Made by a program: the position numbers and the translations under genes
Notes under the pieces: generated by a model
Databases searched by the model: none
What the model was told of the DNA's origin: nothing
The model's input: only the letters and a program-made list of their open reading frames with translations
NCBI GenBank assembly: GCA_031404455.1
Contig: JANNHP010000076.1
Span: forward strand, 1-32,065
Direction of reading: 5' to 3'
From: JANNHP01 sp031404455
GTDB lineage: Bacteria; Planctomycetota; JAJSAM01; JAJVHW01
DNA length: 32,065 bases
In this document: positions 1-7,248 of the stretch, piece by piece
Layout of the letters: each line of letters starts with the position of its first letter
How positions within the stretch are numbered: position 1 is the stretch's first letter

Positions 1-139
1 CCACGAGACGCGCCGCGGCGTCGGGCAGGTAGTCGAGTCGCACCTCGATGACGTCGCACATCGCCGCCGCGCGCCCCGCGAGGAGGCGCAGGAGCGACGC
101 GGTCGAGCGCGGTCCGTAGGTGCCGACGAGGAGGGTCAC
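1..139 (-). CDS. aroD: Type I 3-dehydroquinate dehydratase, N-terminal part (runs off window)
   Basis: Only about 46 codons are present. Reading on the minus strand from a GTG at 139, the protein begins MTLLVGTYGPRSTASL and continues to CDVIEVRLDYLPDA. The E-x-R-x-D strand (about residues 32-36), preceded by a hydrophobic beta strand, is typical of type I dehydroquinases, where this Glu lies in the active site that forms a Schiff base with 3-dehydroquinate in the shikimate pathway. The catalytic Lys and His lie outside the window, so the call rests on this N-terminal signature alone. The in-frame ATG at 151-149 is followed by a stop four codons later, so the GTG is the likely start. Another TIM-barrel enzyme is possible. 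Confidence 0.6.
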   Translation of the reverse strand, partial: MTLLVGTYGPRSTASLLRLLAGRAAAMCDVIEVRLDYLPDAAARLV

Positions 140-189
140 GGGGCGCGCATTTCACCGCGGATCGCGCAGGGCAGCGGCGATTTCGCCTC

Positions 190-282
190 GGGGACGGTCC
201 TGACTTTCGATACTTCCGAGCTCAGTTCCGGGCTCCGGCGGCGGTCGCGACGTCGAGAAGTGCGAACGTGAGGACCGTCCCC
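190..282. repeat. REP-like inverted repeat, upstream pair
   Basis: The left arm at 190-215 starts ggggacggtcctgactttcg. The right arm at 257-282, read as reverse complement, starts ggggacggtcctcacgttcg. The arms agree over about 22 of 26 positions and are separated by about 41 bases, so the transcript could fold into a long hairpin. The same word recurs at 1397-1522. This resembles repetitive extragenic elements mobilised by Y1 (RAYT-type) transposases. No transposase gene is visible in the window. Confidence 0.7.
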
Positions 283-385
283 GATCCGCCGCGGCGGGCC
301 GGAGATTGGTCGTTCCCGCGGTCGGCGGCGATCGCTATCGTCTGCGCCGTTCGGATCCGAGGGCGCGAGGGCGGAGGAGGATGAG

Positions 386-1393
386 ATGGCCGGGATGAGG
401 AGCCTTGCTTTCTGCGCGCTCGCGCTCGCGGCTCTCGCGATCGGAACCGAGTTCGACGCGACCGCGGCGCCGTCGTCCGGGCTGATCGTGCCGCGGCTCG
501 CCGCCAAGTTCCGTCTCGTGCTCGACGGGATGCTCCTGAAGCTCCCGGGCGAGACCGACTACCGCCGCCTGCACGCGTTCAACCACGGCAGCACGGTGCT
601 GCGCGCCGAGTCGCCGAGCCTCGAGAACGACGTCCAGGCGGCCGGCAACGTGTGCCGCGCGCTCGGCAAGACGATCCTCGGGGAGTCGCCGTTCGACGTC
701 CTCATCCCGCAACTGCTCGACGACGTGCACACGAACTCGGTGGACGCGATCGACGACTTCCAGCTCAAGGTCGATCGCTTCGAGTCCGCCAACCCCAAGG
801 TGAGCGTCAAGAAGCAGCGCGCGGCGATCGCCGCCGCGCGAGGACTCGCCGCCGACTCGCTCCTGCAGAGTGACGGCGTCAAGCGGATGTCGGCGCTTTC
901 GAAGGCGCTGGCGAAGCTGAAGAGCGTCCAGAAGTTCGACTTCGTCGCGAAGCCTCCGAAGTCCTGCCGAGTGAAGCCGCTCTCGAAGGGCGAATACGCG
1001 CGGGGGCCGGGCACCTTCCTCGAGTACGAGCCGTCGCGGTTCGAGGCCGTCTACTTCCAGGGGAATTGGGGCAACTGCACCGCGAGCGGTCCGCAGGGCG
1101 CCGGCGGGACGTTCATCGTGAGTTTCGGTTACTGCACGGGCGAGAACACCGACGAGACGCTCATGACCTTCAACGTGCCCCAGACGGTCGGGACGCACCC
1201 CGCGCTGCCGAACCAGGCGGGTTTCCGCCGGGGCAAGGGCTTCGAGAGCAACGTGACGTCGAACTCGTTCATCCGGATCGACGCGATCGACTTCGACGCA
1301 GGCTACGTGATGGGGACCTACTCGTTCAACGCGCTACTCGCCTACGGCAACGGCACCGTCGAGTTCCTGCTCTACATCGACAAGACCCCGTGA
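386..1393 (+). CDS. Secreted protein of unknown function (335 aa)
   Basis: I do not recognise this protein. The ATG at 386 follows a strong ribosome-binding site (ggaggagg, 373-380). The N-terminus (MAGMRSLAFCALALAALAIG) is a signal peptide, probably cleaved around residues 25-30 (ATAAPSS). The middle (about 100-200) is Lys- and Ala-rich and looks helical. The C-terminal third (about 215-335) is rich in Gly, Asn, Thr and aromatic residues, contains two Cys around a GNCTASGPQGAGG stretch, and ends in strand-like segments such as YSFNALLAYGNGTVEFLLYI, which suggests a beta-sandwich or barrel. Export to the periplasm or outside is likely. It has no operon partner and is bracketed on both sides by the REP-like repeats, so it stands as a single gene between repeat clusters. 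Confidence 0.75.
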   Translation: MAGMRSLAFCALALAALAIGTEFDATAAPSSGLIVPRLAAKFRLVLDGMLLKLPGETDYRRLHAFNHGSTVLRAESPSLENDVQAAGNVCRALGKTILGESPFDVLIPQLLDDVHTNSVDAIDDFQLKVDRFESANPKVSVKKQRAAIAAARGLAADSLLQSDGVKRMSALSKALAKLKSVQKFDFVAKPPKSCRVKPLSKGEYARGPGTFLEYEPSRFEAVYFQGNWGNCTASGPQGAGGTFIVSFGYCTGENTDETLMTFNVPQTVGTHPALPNQAGFRRGKGFESNVTSNSFIRIDAIDFDAGYVMGTYSFNALLAYGNGTVEFLLYIDKTP

Positions 1394-1396
1394 GCC

Positions 1397-1522
1397 CCAG
1401 GGACGGTCCTGACTTTCGGACTTCTCGCCAGGGACGGTCCTGACTTTCGGACTTCTCGAGCCTGGGACGGCTCTCGCGGGCCTTCGCGACGCGCTAAATG
1501 TCCTACATTCAGGACCGTCCCC
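1397..1522. repeat. REP-like repeat cluster, downstream: two tandem copies plus an inverted arm
   Basis: A 31-bp unit is present twice, head to tail and identical (1397-1427 and 1428-1458), with core gggacggtcctgactttcg. A degenerate piece (tgggacggctctcg) follows at about 1463. An inverted arm at 1498-1522 reads, as reverse complement, ggggacggtcctgaatgtag, sharing the ggacggtcctga core with a different tail. The cluster starts four bases after the stop of the 386-1393 gene and may act as its transcription end. The core is the same as in the 190-282 pair. Confidence 0.8.
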
Positions 1523-1562
1523 GAGGAACTCGCGTCCGGCGCGCCGTTGCGTGCCCGGCCTC

Positions 1563-2216
1563 CTACCGCGGAATCGCGCTTCGCGATTCCGCGCGCGAGA
1601 GATCCACCGCGCGCCAGAGATACCAGCTCGCGACGGTGCGGAACGGACGCCAGCGCTCGCCGTGCTTCGCGAGCGCCTTCGGCTTCGGCAGCGCGCGCTT
1701 GCCGTACGCGATGCGGAAGCCGTTGCGCACGCCGTAGTCGTGGACGGGCAGCACGTCGGGGCGGCCGAGGCGGAAGATCAGCATCATCTCCACGGTCCAC
1801 GGGCCGATGCCGCGGATCGCCGTGAGGTGCTCGACGATCGCGGCGTCGTCCATGCGGCGCAGCTTCGCGAGCGGCGGGACGTGGCCGGACGCCTCCTTCG
1901 CGGCGAGGTCCTTGATCGCGGCCGTCTTCGCGCGCGAGAGCCCGGCGCCGCGCAGTTGCCCGTCGGGCGCGGCGAGGACGGCCGCCGTCGACGGAAACGC
2001 GCCGTTGTCACCGAACGACGTCTTCACGCGCCCGAGGATCGTCGCCGCCGCCTTTGCGGTCAGTTGCTGGTAGACGATCGCCTCGAAGAGCGCCTCGTAC
2101 GGGCTCTGCATCCGGCCGAACTTCAGCGTGCACGGCCCGACGGCGTCGATGACGCGCGCGAGCTTCGCGTCCGCAGCGCGGAGGTGGTCGAGGACGTCCG
2201 GGTGGTCGAGGCGCAT
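1563..2216 (-). CDS. DNA-3-methyladenine glycosylase, AlkA/HhH-GPD type
   Basis: This 217-aa protein would remove alkylated purines (3-methyladenine and related lesions) by N-glycosidic cleavage to start base excision repair. The HhH-GPD fold is visible: FEAIVYQQLTAKAAATI near residue 45, then the helix-hairpin-helix IRGIGPWTVEMMLIFRLGRPD at about 140-160, followed by PVHDYGVRNGF, whose Asp sits where the catalytic Asp of AlkA-family enzymes lies. No Cys cluster of an EndoIII/MutY type follows, which argues for the alkyl-adenine subfamily. The ATG at 2216 was chosen because upstream in-frame codons lie inside the HTH gene that ends at 2233 and do not look like this family. It is probably co-transcribed with that gene. 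Confidence 0.85.
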   Translation of the reverse strand: MRLDHPDVLDHLRAADAKLARVIDAVGPCTLKFGRMQSPYEALFEAIVYQQLTAKAAATILGRVKTSFGDNGAFPSTAAVLAAPDGQLRGAGLSRAKTAAIKDLAAKEASGHVPPLAKLRRMDDAAIVEHLTAIRGIGPWTVEMMLIFRLGRPDVLPVHDYGVRNGFRIAYGKRALPKPKALAKHGERWRPFRTVASWYLWRAVDLSRAESRSAIPR

Positions 2217-2232
2217 TCTGGCCGCCGACTTC

Positions 2233-2526
2233 TCACCGGGCCGCGACGAGGTTCCCGCGCAGCACCCGCGGGTGTCTCGCCGCGATCCGCAGGAGCGCGA
2301 GCGCGGGGCCGCCCGGCGTCGAACGTCCGCGCTCCCAGTCGCGCACCTCGCCGACACCGACTCCGAGGGCGCGGGCGAACTTCGCCTGGGTGAGACCTAC
2401 GACGCGGCGCAACGCCGCGACGTCGTCCCCGCTCTCGATCCGGCCGGCGATGATCCGCCGCCGCACGGTCGAGTGGATCATCCGCGCGAGATCGGCGCGG
2501 GTCAGTTCGGGGATGTCGTCGGTCAT
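2233..2526 (-). CDS. XRE/HigA2-like HTH regulator (antitoxin-type)
   Basis: This 97-aa protein starts MTDDIPELTRADLARMI. A helix-turn-helix spans about residues 40-75: ALRRVVGLTQAKFARALGVGVGEVRDWERG, followed by STPGGPALALLRIAARHPRVL. That is the usual shape of small cytosolic HigA2/YiaG-like antitoxin-regulators, which bind their own operator. Its ATG overlaps the stop of the BrnT remnant upstream (ATGA at 2526-2523), the translational coupling expected of a toxin-antitoxin pair in toxin-first order. With the toxin truncated, it may survive as an autoregulator, or as a regulator of the downstream glycosylase gene 16 bases away. The HTH assignment is firm; the partner logic is inferred. Confidence 0.8.
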   Translation of the reverse strand: MTDDIPELTRADLARMIHSTVRRRIIAGRIESGDDVAALRRVVGLTQAKFARALGVGVGEVRDWERGRSTPGGPALALLRIAARHPRVLRGNLVAAR

Positions 2527-2603
2527 GCGTCCCTGCCTCGGGCCCACTCATCGTACTTGCGCCGGTTCGCGGCGTCCTTGGCTCGATCCCAGTCGAAACG
2601 CAT
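2523..2603 (-). pseudogene. Truncated BrnT-type toxin (N-terminal 26 aa only)
   Basis: Minus-strand codons from ATG 2603 give MRFDWDRAKDAANRRKYDE, the characteristic start of BrnT (DUF497) ribonuclease toxins (F-x-W-D-x-x-K-x-x-x-N-x-x-K-H). The reading then ends after WARGRDA at a TGA that overlaps the ATG of the HTH gene. BrnT proteins are usually about 90 residues, so the catalytic C-terminal two thirds are missing, with no room for them before the antitoxin. This is most simply an internal deletion. A functional micro-peptide or leader for the HTH gene cannot be excluded. Confidence 0.6.
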
Positions 2604-2730
2604 CGCCCGAACGTAGCCCGCGCCTCCCTCGACCCCGGCCCCCCGCCGAACCCCCCTCCGGGCACGACCCAGGTCACAGCGCGCGAGCGTGCTCCCGCCG
2701 TAAGGTCCCGCAACCTGCAACGGGAGTCCC

Positions 2731-4962
2731 ATGAGCCACCGAATCGCCCGTCCGCGTCGAGTCGTCGAAGTCAGGCTGCACGGCCGAGGCGGTCAGGGCG
2801 GCGTGACGTGCGCCAAGATCCTGGCCGCCATCTGGGCCGGTCAGGGCAAGAGCGTGCAGAGCTTCGGCGACTACGCCGGCGAGCGGTCGGGAGCCCCGGT
2901 CCGGGCCTACACGCGCGTCTCCGACGATCCCATCACCGACCGCAACAAGGTCTACAAGCCGGACCACCTGCTCGTCCTCGACCCGACTCTCCTCGGCGAC
3001 GAGGTCGTCACCGGACTCGCACCCGGCGGAACCCTGCTCGTCAACACGCCCGAGGACCCGTCGGAGATGGCGAAGCGCTTCCCGGGCTTCCGCACGGCGA
3101 CGGTGGACGCGACGGCGATCGCGCGGCGGCACGGGATCGGCACGCGCTCGGTCGTCATCGTCAACACCACGATCGCCGGGGCGTTCGCGCGCGCGATGGA
3201 CCTGCCGCTCGCGGCGCTCGAGGACACGTATCGCAGCCTCGGCTTCGCGTCGAACGTCGCCGCGGCACGCGAGGCGTTCGAGGCCGTGCGGTTCCACGGC
3301 GCCGAGGCACCGCGCGGGAACGGCTCGCCACGCCACGCGGTGCCGCACGCCCCCGTCGTCCTCCCGCTCGTGATGCACCGGGAGGGCGCTCCCCCGCCGG
3401 TCGCGACCGGAAGCTGGCGGAGCCAGACGCCGCGCTACGTCCACAACCTCGCGCCGTGCAACGCCTGGTGCCCGGCCGGCAACGACGTCGTCGGATTCGT
3501 GCAGGCCGTCGCGACGAAGGGCGAGGGCGCCGCCGCGAGCGTGCTCGGTCGCACGACCGCGCTCTCGGGAGTCTGCGGGCGCGTCTGCCCGGCGCCGTGC
3601 ATGGAGGGCTGCAACCGCCGCGAGTACGACGGCACCGTCAACATCCGCGGACTCGAACGCTGGATCGCCGACCGCGTCCAGGTCGCGGAGACGTCGGTGC
3701 CGAGGATCGACGACCCGAAACGGTTCGCGATCGTCGGCGGCGGGCCCGCGGGGCTCTCGGCGGCGTACACGCTCGCGCGCCTCGGGCACGAGGCGACGAT
3801 CTTCGACGGCGAGAAGGCGCTCGGCGGCGTGCTCCGCACGGGCATCCCGGCGTACCGCCTGCCTCGCGACGTGCTCGACCGCGAGGTGAACGCCATCCTC
3901 GCCCTCGGCGTGGACGCGCGCTGCGGCAAGTTCCTCGACAAGGAGGCGATCGCAAGGCTCGGCGACGAGTACGACGCTGTCATCCTCGCGACGGGCCTGC
4001 AGAAGCTCCGCTCGCTCGACGTGCCCGGCAAGAGCCTCGCCGGAGTCGAGCAGGGCATCCGGTTCCTGCACAGGGTCAATCTGGAAGGCGGCTCGCCGAT
4101 CTCCGGACACGTCGTCGTCCTCGGCGGCGGCAACACGGCCCTCGACTGCGCGCGCAGCGCGCTGCGATCGGGGGCGTCGTCGGTGACGGTGGCGTACCGC
4201 CGCACGCGCGCCGAGATGCCCGCGATCGCCGAAGAGATCGAGGAGGCCATCCACGAGGGCGTGAAGTTCGCGTACCTCCGCGCGCCGTCTGCGTTCCTCG
4301 GGAACGGTCGCGTGACGGCAGTCGTCCTCGCCGAGGTGTCGCTCGGGGAGCCCGATGCGTCGGGCCGCCGCGCGCCGGTCGTCACGAACCGCATGCAGGA
4401 GTTCGCCTGCGACGCGGTGCTCCTCGCACTCGGACAGTCGGCGGACCTCTCGAAGCTGCCCGACGGATGGGCCCTCGGCGGCGGCCAGGTGTTCCGCGGG
4501 AGCCTTCCGCTCACGGTCTTCGCGGCGGGCGACGTCGCGACCGGCGACGGCACGGTCGCCCACGCGATCGGCGACGGGCGACGCGCCGCGACGCGCGCGC
4601 TCTTCGAACTCGGCGCGCAGGCCGAGGTGTTCGAACGGCCGGACCGCAACCGGGCGGTGCCCGTCACCGATCTGCGCCTCGATCACTTCGCGAAGGCGGA
4701 GCCCGCGCGCGAGCGTCTCGCGCCCGTGGCGGAACGGATGCGGACCTTCGACGAAGTCAGTCTCGGACTCGCGGACCAGCTCGAGGCGCACCGCTGCTTC
4801 TCGTGCGGCGCGTGCACGCGCTGCGACACGTGCCTCGTCTACTGCCCCGAGGGCGTGATCCGCCGGGCGGAGGGCGACTACGCCGTGGATTACACGAACT
4901 GCAAGGGCTGCGGCATCTGCGTAGCCGAGTGCCCGCGCAAGGCGATGGAGATGACGGCATGA
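2731..4962 (+). CDS. Fused 2-oxoacid:acceptor oxidoreductase gamma subunit / GltD-like NAD(P)H flavoprotein / 2x[4Fe-4S] ferredoxin
   Basis: This 743-aa protein has three parts. Residues about 11-190 are the gamma subunit of PFOR-type enzymes (HGRGGQGGVT at 17-26, then FGDYAGERSGAPVRAYTRVS). Residues about 230-625 are GltD/PadH-like: a Cys cluster (243, 247, 282, 286, 290, 294), an FAD site AIVGGGPAGLSAAYTLARLG at about 333, a nucleotide site VVVLGGGNTALDCA at about 461, and FAAGDVATGDGTVAHAIGDG. Residues about 689-735 carry ferredoxin clusters (CFSCGACTRCDTCLVYCP and CKGCGICVAECP), replacing a separate delta subunit. The GltD part should pass electrons between ferredoxin-type clusters and NAD(P)H, making the complex NAD(P)-coupled, as in phenylglyoxylate:NAD oxidoreductase. 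The alpha gene overlaps its stop by four bases (ATGA). The substrate is not determinable from sequence. Confidence 0.9.
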   Translation: MSHRIARPRRVVEVRLHGRGGQGGVTCAKILAAIWAGQGKSVQSFGDYAGERSGAPVRAYTRVSDDPITDRNKVYKPDHLLVLDPTLLGDEVVTGLAPGGTLLVNTPEDPSEMAKRFPGFRTATVDATAIARRHGIGTRSVVIVNTTIAGAFARAMDLPLAALEDTYRSLGFASNVAAAREAFEAVRFHGAEAPRGNGSPRHAVPHAPVVLPLVMHREGAPPPVATGSWRSQTPRYVHNLAPCNAWCPAGNDVVGFVQAVATKGEGAAASVLGRTTALSGVCGRVCPAPCMEGCNRREYDGTVNIRGLERWIADRVQVAETSVPRIDDPKRFAIVGGGPAGLSAAYTLARLGHEATIFDGEKALGGVLRTGIPAYRLPRDVLDREVNAILALGVDARCGKFLDKEAIARLGDEYDAVILATGLQKLRSLDVPGKSLAGVEQGIRFLHRVNLEGGSPISGHVVVLGGGNTALDCARSALRSGASSVTVAYRRTRAEMPAIAEEIEEAIHEGVKFAYLRAPSAFLGNGRVTAVVLAEVSLGEPDASGRRAPVVTNRMQEFACDAVLLALGQSADLSKLPDGWALGGGQVFRGSLPLTVFAAGDVATGDGTVAHAIGDGRRAATRALFELGAQAEVFERPDRNRAVPVTDLRLDHFAKAEPARERLAPVAERMRTFDEVSLGLADQLEAHRCFSCGACTRCDTCLVYCPEGVIRRAEGDYAVDYTNCKGCGICVAECPRKAMEMTA

Positions 4963-6122
4963 CCACGGAACTCATCTCCGCGAACCACGCCTGCGCGCTG
5001 GCCGCCACGCTCGCGGCGCGCGCGAACCGCACGGCGCGCGGCTTCGGCAGCGGCGTCTACCCCATCACGCCGCAGACCGAGTGCATCGAGCTCCTCTGCA
5101 AGCAGGAGATCGAGAAGGGCCACGTCGTCCGCGTGGAGAGCGAGCACAGCGCGATGGCGGTGTGCATCGGCTTCGCGCTCGGCGGCGCGCGCACGTTCAC
5201 GGCCTCGTCGAGCAACGGCCTCGCGTACATGGCCGAGAACGTCTACGCCGCCGCCTTCTACCGGCTGCCTGTCGTGATGATGGCCGTCAACCGCACGCTC
5301 GGCCCGCCGTGGAACATCTGGGTCGACCACGGCGACACGCTGATGCTCCGCGACTCCGGCTGGATCCAGCTCTACTGCGAGGACAACCAGGAGGTCGCGG
5401 ACTCGACGCTGCTCGCGTACCGCCTCGCCGAGGACCACCGCATCCTCCTGCCGGTGATGGTGTGCCAGGACGCGTTCGTCCTCTCGCACACGATGATGAT
5501 GACGGACATCCCGACGCAGCGTCAGGTGGACGGGTTCCTTCCCCCGCTCGACCTCCCGCACCGGCTGACCGGCCGCCCCCGCGTCGTCGGCGGACTCGAC
5601 TTCCCGCACGAGACCGAGGTGCACAGGAAGGAGCTCGCTGCCGCGATGGCCGCGGTGCCCGGCGTCTACGCAGAGGTGCAGGACGCGTTCGAGAGCGTGT
5701 TCGGGCGGCGCCCCGCCGACGCCGTCGTGCCGTACCGCATGGACGACGCCGACGCGGTCATCGTGTCGATGGGCACGACGGCGAGCACCGTCCGCACGGC
5801 CGTCGACGAGGCGCGGGCGAAGGGCATCCGCGTCGGTTCGTTGCGAGTGCGCATGTTCCGTCCGTTCCCGTACGAGCCGCTCACCCGCCTCCTCGCGGGG
5901 GCGACGCGCGTGGCTGTCCTCGACCGCGACATCTCGCCCGGCATGGGCGGGGTGCTCTGGTCGGAATCGCGCGGGTGCGCGTCGCGCGACGCGATCGTGC
6001 AGGGCTACATGCTCGGCGTGGGCGGCGGCGACGTCCGGCCGGCGCACGTCGCCCGCGTCCTCGACGACCTGCTCGGGCGCACGGTCGCGGGCACGCCCGA
6101 GCTGATGGAGGTGGCGGGATGA
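4959..6122 (+). CDS. 2-oxoacid:acceptor oxidoreductase alpha subunit (PorA-like)
   Basis: This 387-aa protein carries the pyrimidine-binding and transketolase C-terminal domains of the TPP enzyme. The family signature YPITPQTECIELL (about 33-45) is followed by VESEHSAMAVCIGFALGGARTFTASSSNGLAYMAE, in which the Glu of the ESEHS stretch is expected to activate the thiamine ring. Domain II starts near residue 260 (DADAVIVSMGTTASTVRTAV). With the beta subunit it oxidatively decarboxylates a 2-oxoacid, possibly to an acyl-CoA, or runs in reverse. The ATG overlaps the preceding stop (ATGA), and its own stop overlaps the beta start the same way, so the three subunits are translationally coupled. Pyruvate, 2-oxoglutarate, branched-chain or aryl 2-oxoacids are all possible substrates. 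Confidence 0.9.
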   Translation: MTTELISANHACALAATLAARANRTARGFGSGVYPITPQTECIELLCKQEIEKGHVVRVESEHSAMAVCIGFALGGARTFTASSSNGLAYMAENVYAAAFYRLPVVMMAVNRTLGPPWNIWVDHGDTLMLRDSGWIQLYCEDNQEVADSTLLAYRLAEDHRILLPVMVCQDAFVLSHTMMMTDIPTQRQVDGFLPPLDLPHRLTGRPRVVGGLDFPHETEVHRKELAAAMAAVPGVYAEVQDAFESVFGRRPADAVVPYRMDDADAVIVSMGTTASTVRTAVDEARAKGIRVGSLRVRMFRPFPYEPLTRLLAGATRVAVLDRDISPGMGGVLWSESRGCASRDAIVQGYMLGVGGGDVRPAHVARVLDDLLGRTVAGTPELMEVAG

Positions 6123-7033
6123 CGACCGAGCCGTTGCTCCGGGGCATGTCCCAGACGCTGCGCGACCGTGCGCTCCCGCTGCTGCGCCCCGGGAACACGA
6201 ACTGCGGCGGATGCGGGATGTCGATCGGGCTGAACTTCCTGTCGCGCGCGATCGCCGACCGCCAGGTCCAGCTCGTCGTCCCCGCGTGCTGCGGGATCGT
6301 CACGGGCGGCGCGTATCCGTACTCGGCGTACGGCGCGCCCGTCGCCGCGTCGGCGTTCGCGTCCGCGGCGGCCGTGGCCACGGGCCTCGCGCACGCGGCG
6401 CGGCTGAACGACGAGCCGACGCGTGTGATCTGCTGGGCCGGCGACGGCGGCACGTACGACATCGGCATGGCCACGGTGTCGGCCGCGGCGGAGCGCGACG
6501 AGGACATCCTCTACATCTGCTACGACAACGAGATCTACGGCAACACGGGCGGCCAGCGCTCGTCGGCCACGCCGCTCGGCGCCGTGACGACCACGACGCC
6601 CTCGGGCAAGACCGTCGGCAAGAAGGACATCCTCGGGATCATGGCTGCCCACCGCGTGCCGTACGCGGCGTCGATCTCGCTGGCGCACCCCGAGGACGCG
6701 CTGCGCAAGATGCGGTATGCGGTCGACTCGCGCGGGTTCCGCTTCCTGCACATCCTCTCGCCGTGCCCGACCGGCTGGAAGTCCGAGCCCTCCGAGGGGA
6801 TCGAGCTGATCCGTCTCGCCGTGCGGTCGGGTCTCTACCCGGTCCTCGAGATCTTCGAGGGACGGCGCTTCTCGATCGACGTGGAGCCCTCGTTCGACGA
6901 GGGAGCGCTCGATCGCTACTTCGCCGCGCAGGGCCGCTTCCGCGGCACGCGGGACGACCTCGCCGCGATCCGGGAAGCCATTCGGGCGCAGTGGACCGAT
7001 CTGAAGTACAGAGTTGAAGGAGGATCCCGATGA
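6119..7033 (+). CDS. 2-oxoacid:acceptor oxidoreductase beta subunit (TPP-binding, PorB-like)
   Basis: This 304-aa protein binds the TPP diphosphate. The GDG motif GDGGTYDIGMATVSAAAER (about 107) leads into YDNEIYGNTGGQRS, the standard TPP/Mg signature. N-terminal Cys residues in NTNCGGCGMS, the later PACCGIVTGG and possibly ILSPCPTGW can ligate the proximal [4Fe-4S] cluster of beta subunits. The C-terminal part contains VLEIFEGRRFSIDVEPSFDEGALDRYFAAQGRF, like PorB tails. The ATG overlaps the alpha stop (ATGA). Together with alpha and the fused gamma/GltD/ferredoxin chain, all parts needed for a complete oxidoreductase are present. Confidence 0.9.
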   Translation: MTTEPLLRGMSQTLRDRALPLLRPGNTNCGGCGMSIGLNFLSRAIADRQVQLVVPACCGIVTGGAYPYSAYGAPVAASAFASAAAVATGLAHAARLNDEPTRVICWAGDGGTYDIGMATVSAAAERDEDILYICYDNEIYGNTGGQRSSATPLGAVTTTTPSGKTVGKKDILGIMAAHRVPYAASISLAHPEDALRKMRYAVDSRGFRFLHILSPCPTGWKSEPSEGIELIRLAVRSGLYPVLEIFEGRRFSIDVEPSFDEGALDRYFAAQGRFRGTRDDLAAIREAIRAQWTDLKYRVEGGSR

Positions 7034-7248
7034 CCGATCCCACGACGAAGAAGACGACCGGCGCGCCCGCGTGCAAGTCGGGCGAGGTGTTCTGCCGCCG
7101 CATCAAGCTCCCGATGTCGATGGCCGAGCACAAGTCCTGCCCCTACTGCTTCGGCAAGGAGTCGGACATCAAGACCGGCGAGCACGGGAAGTTCTGCGAC
7201 TTCGAAGAGGGCAAGGACCCGATCCACTTCGGATTTCCCGAGACGTAG
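7030..7248 (+). CDS. Small Cys-rich protein in the oxidoreductase operon (72 aa)
   Basis: I do not recognise the family. The ATG overlaps the beta-subunit stop (ATGA) and has a very strong ribosome-binding site (aaggagg, about 7018-7024), so it is clearly the fourth gene of the operon. The protein has five Cys (15, 22, 37, 40, 56) and several His in a short soluble chain, with a CPYC pair inside EHKSCPYCFGKESD and a C-x6-C pair before it. This pattern suits a structural Zn site or an Fe-S cluster. No membrane segment or signal peptide is present. Tight coupling suggests an assembly, stabilising or electron-transfer accessory of this oxidoreductase. That role is inferred from position alone. 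Confidence 0.8.
   Translation: MTDPTTKKTTGAPACKSGEVFCRRIKLPMSMAEHKSCPYCFGKESDIKTGEHGKFCDFEEGKDPIHFGFPET

Noticed and set aside
190..1522. CRISPR array
   Set aside because: The repeat copies are tandem without spacers or in inverted orientation, and no cas gene is seen. REP-like elements fit better.
2523..2525. TGA at the end of the BrnT remnant as a second selenocysteine codon
   Set aside because: The same frame reaches another stop after about seven codons (CCG ACG ACA TCC CCG AAC TGA), and no BrnT-like sequence continues after it.
2674..4791. 705-aa minus-strand open frame opposite the fused oxidoreductase gene
   Set aside because: It is Arg-, Glu- and His-rich with no recognisable motif and lies wholly antisense to a gene with clear domains. 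Long antisense frames are expected in such GC-rich DNA.
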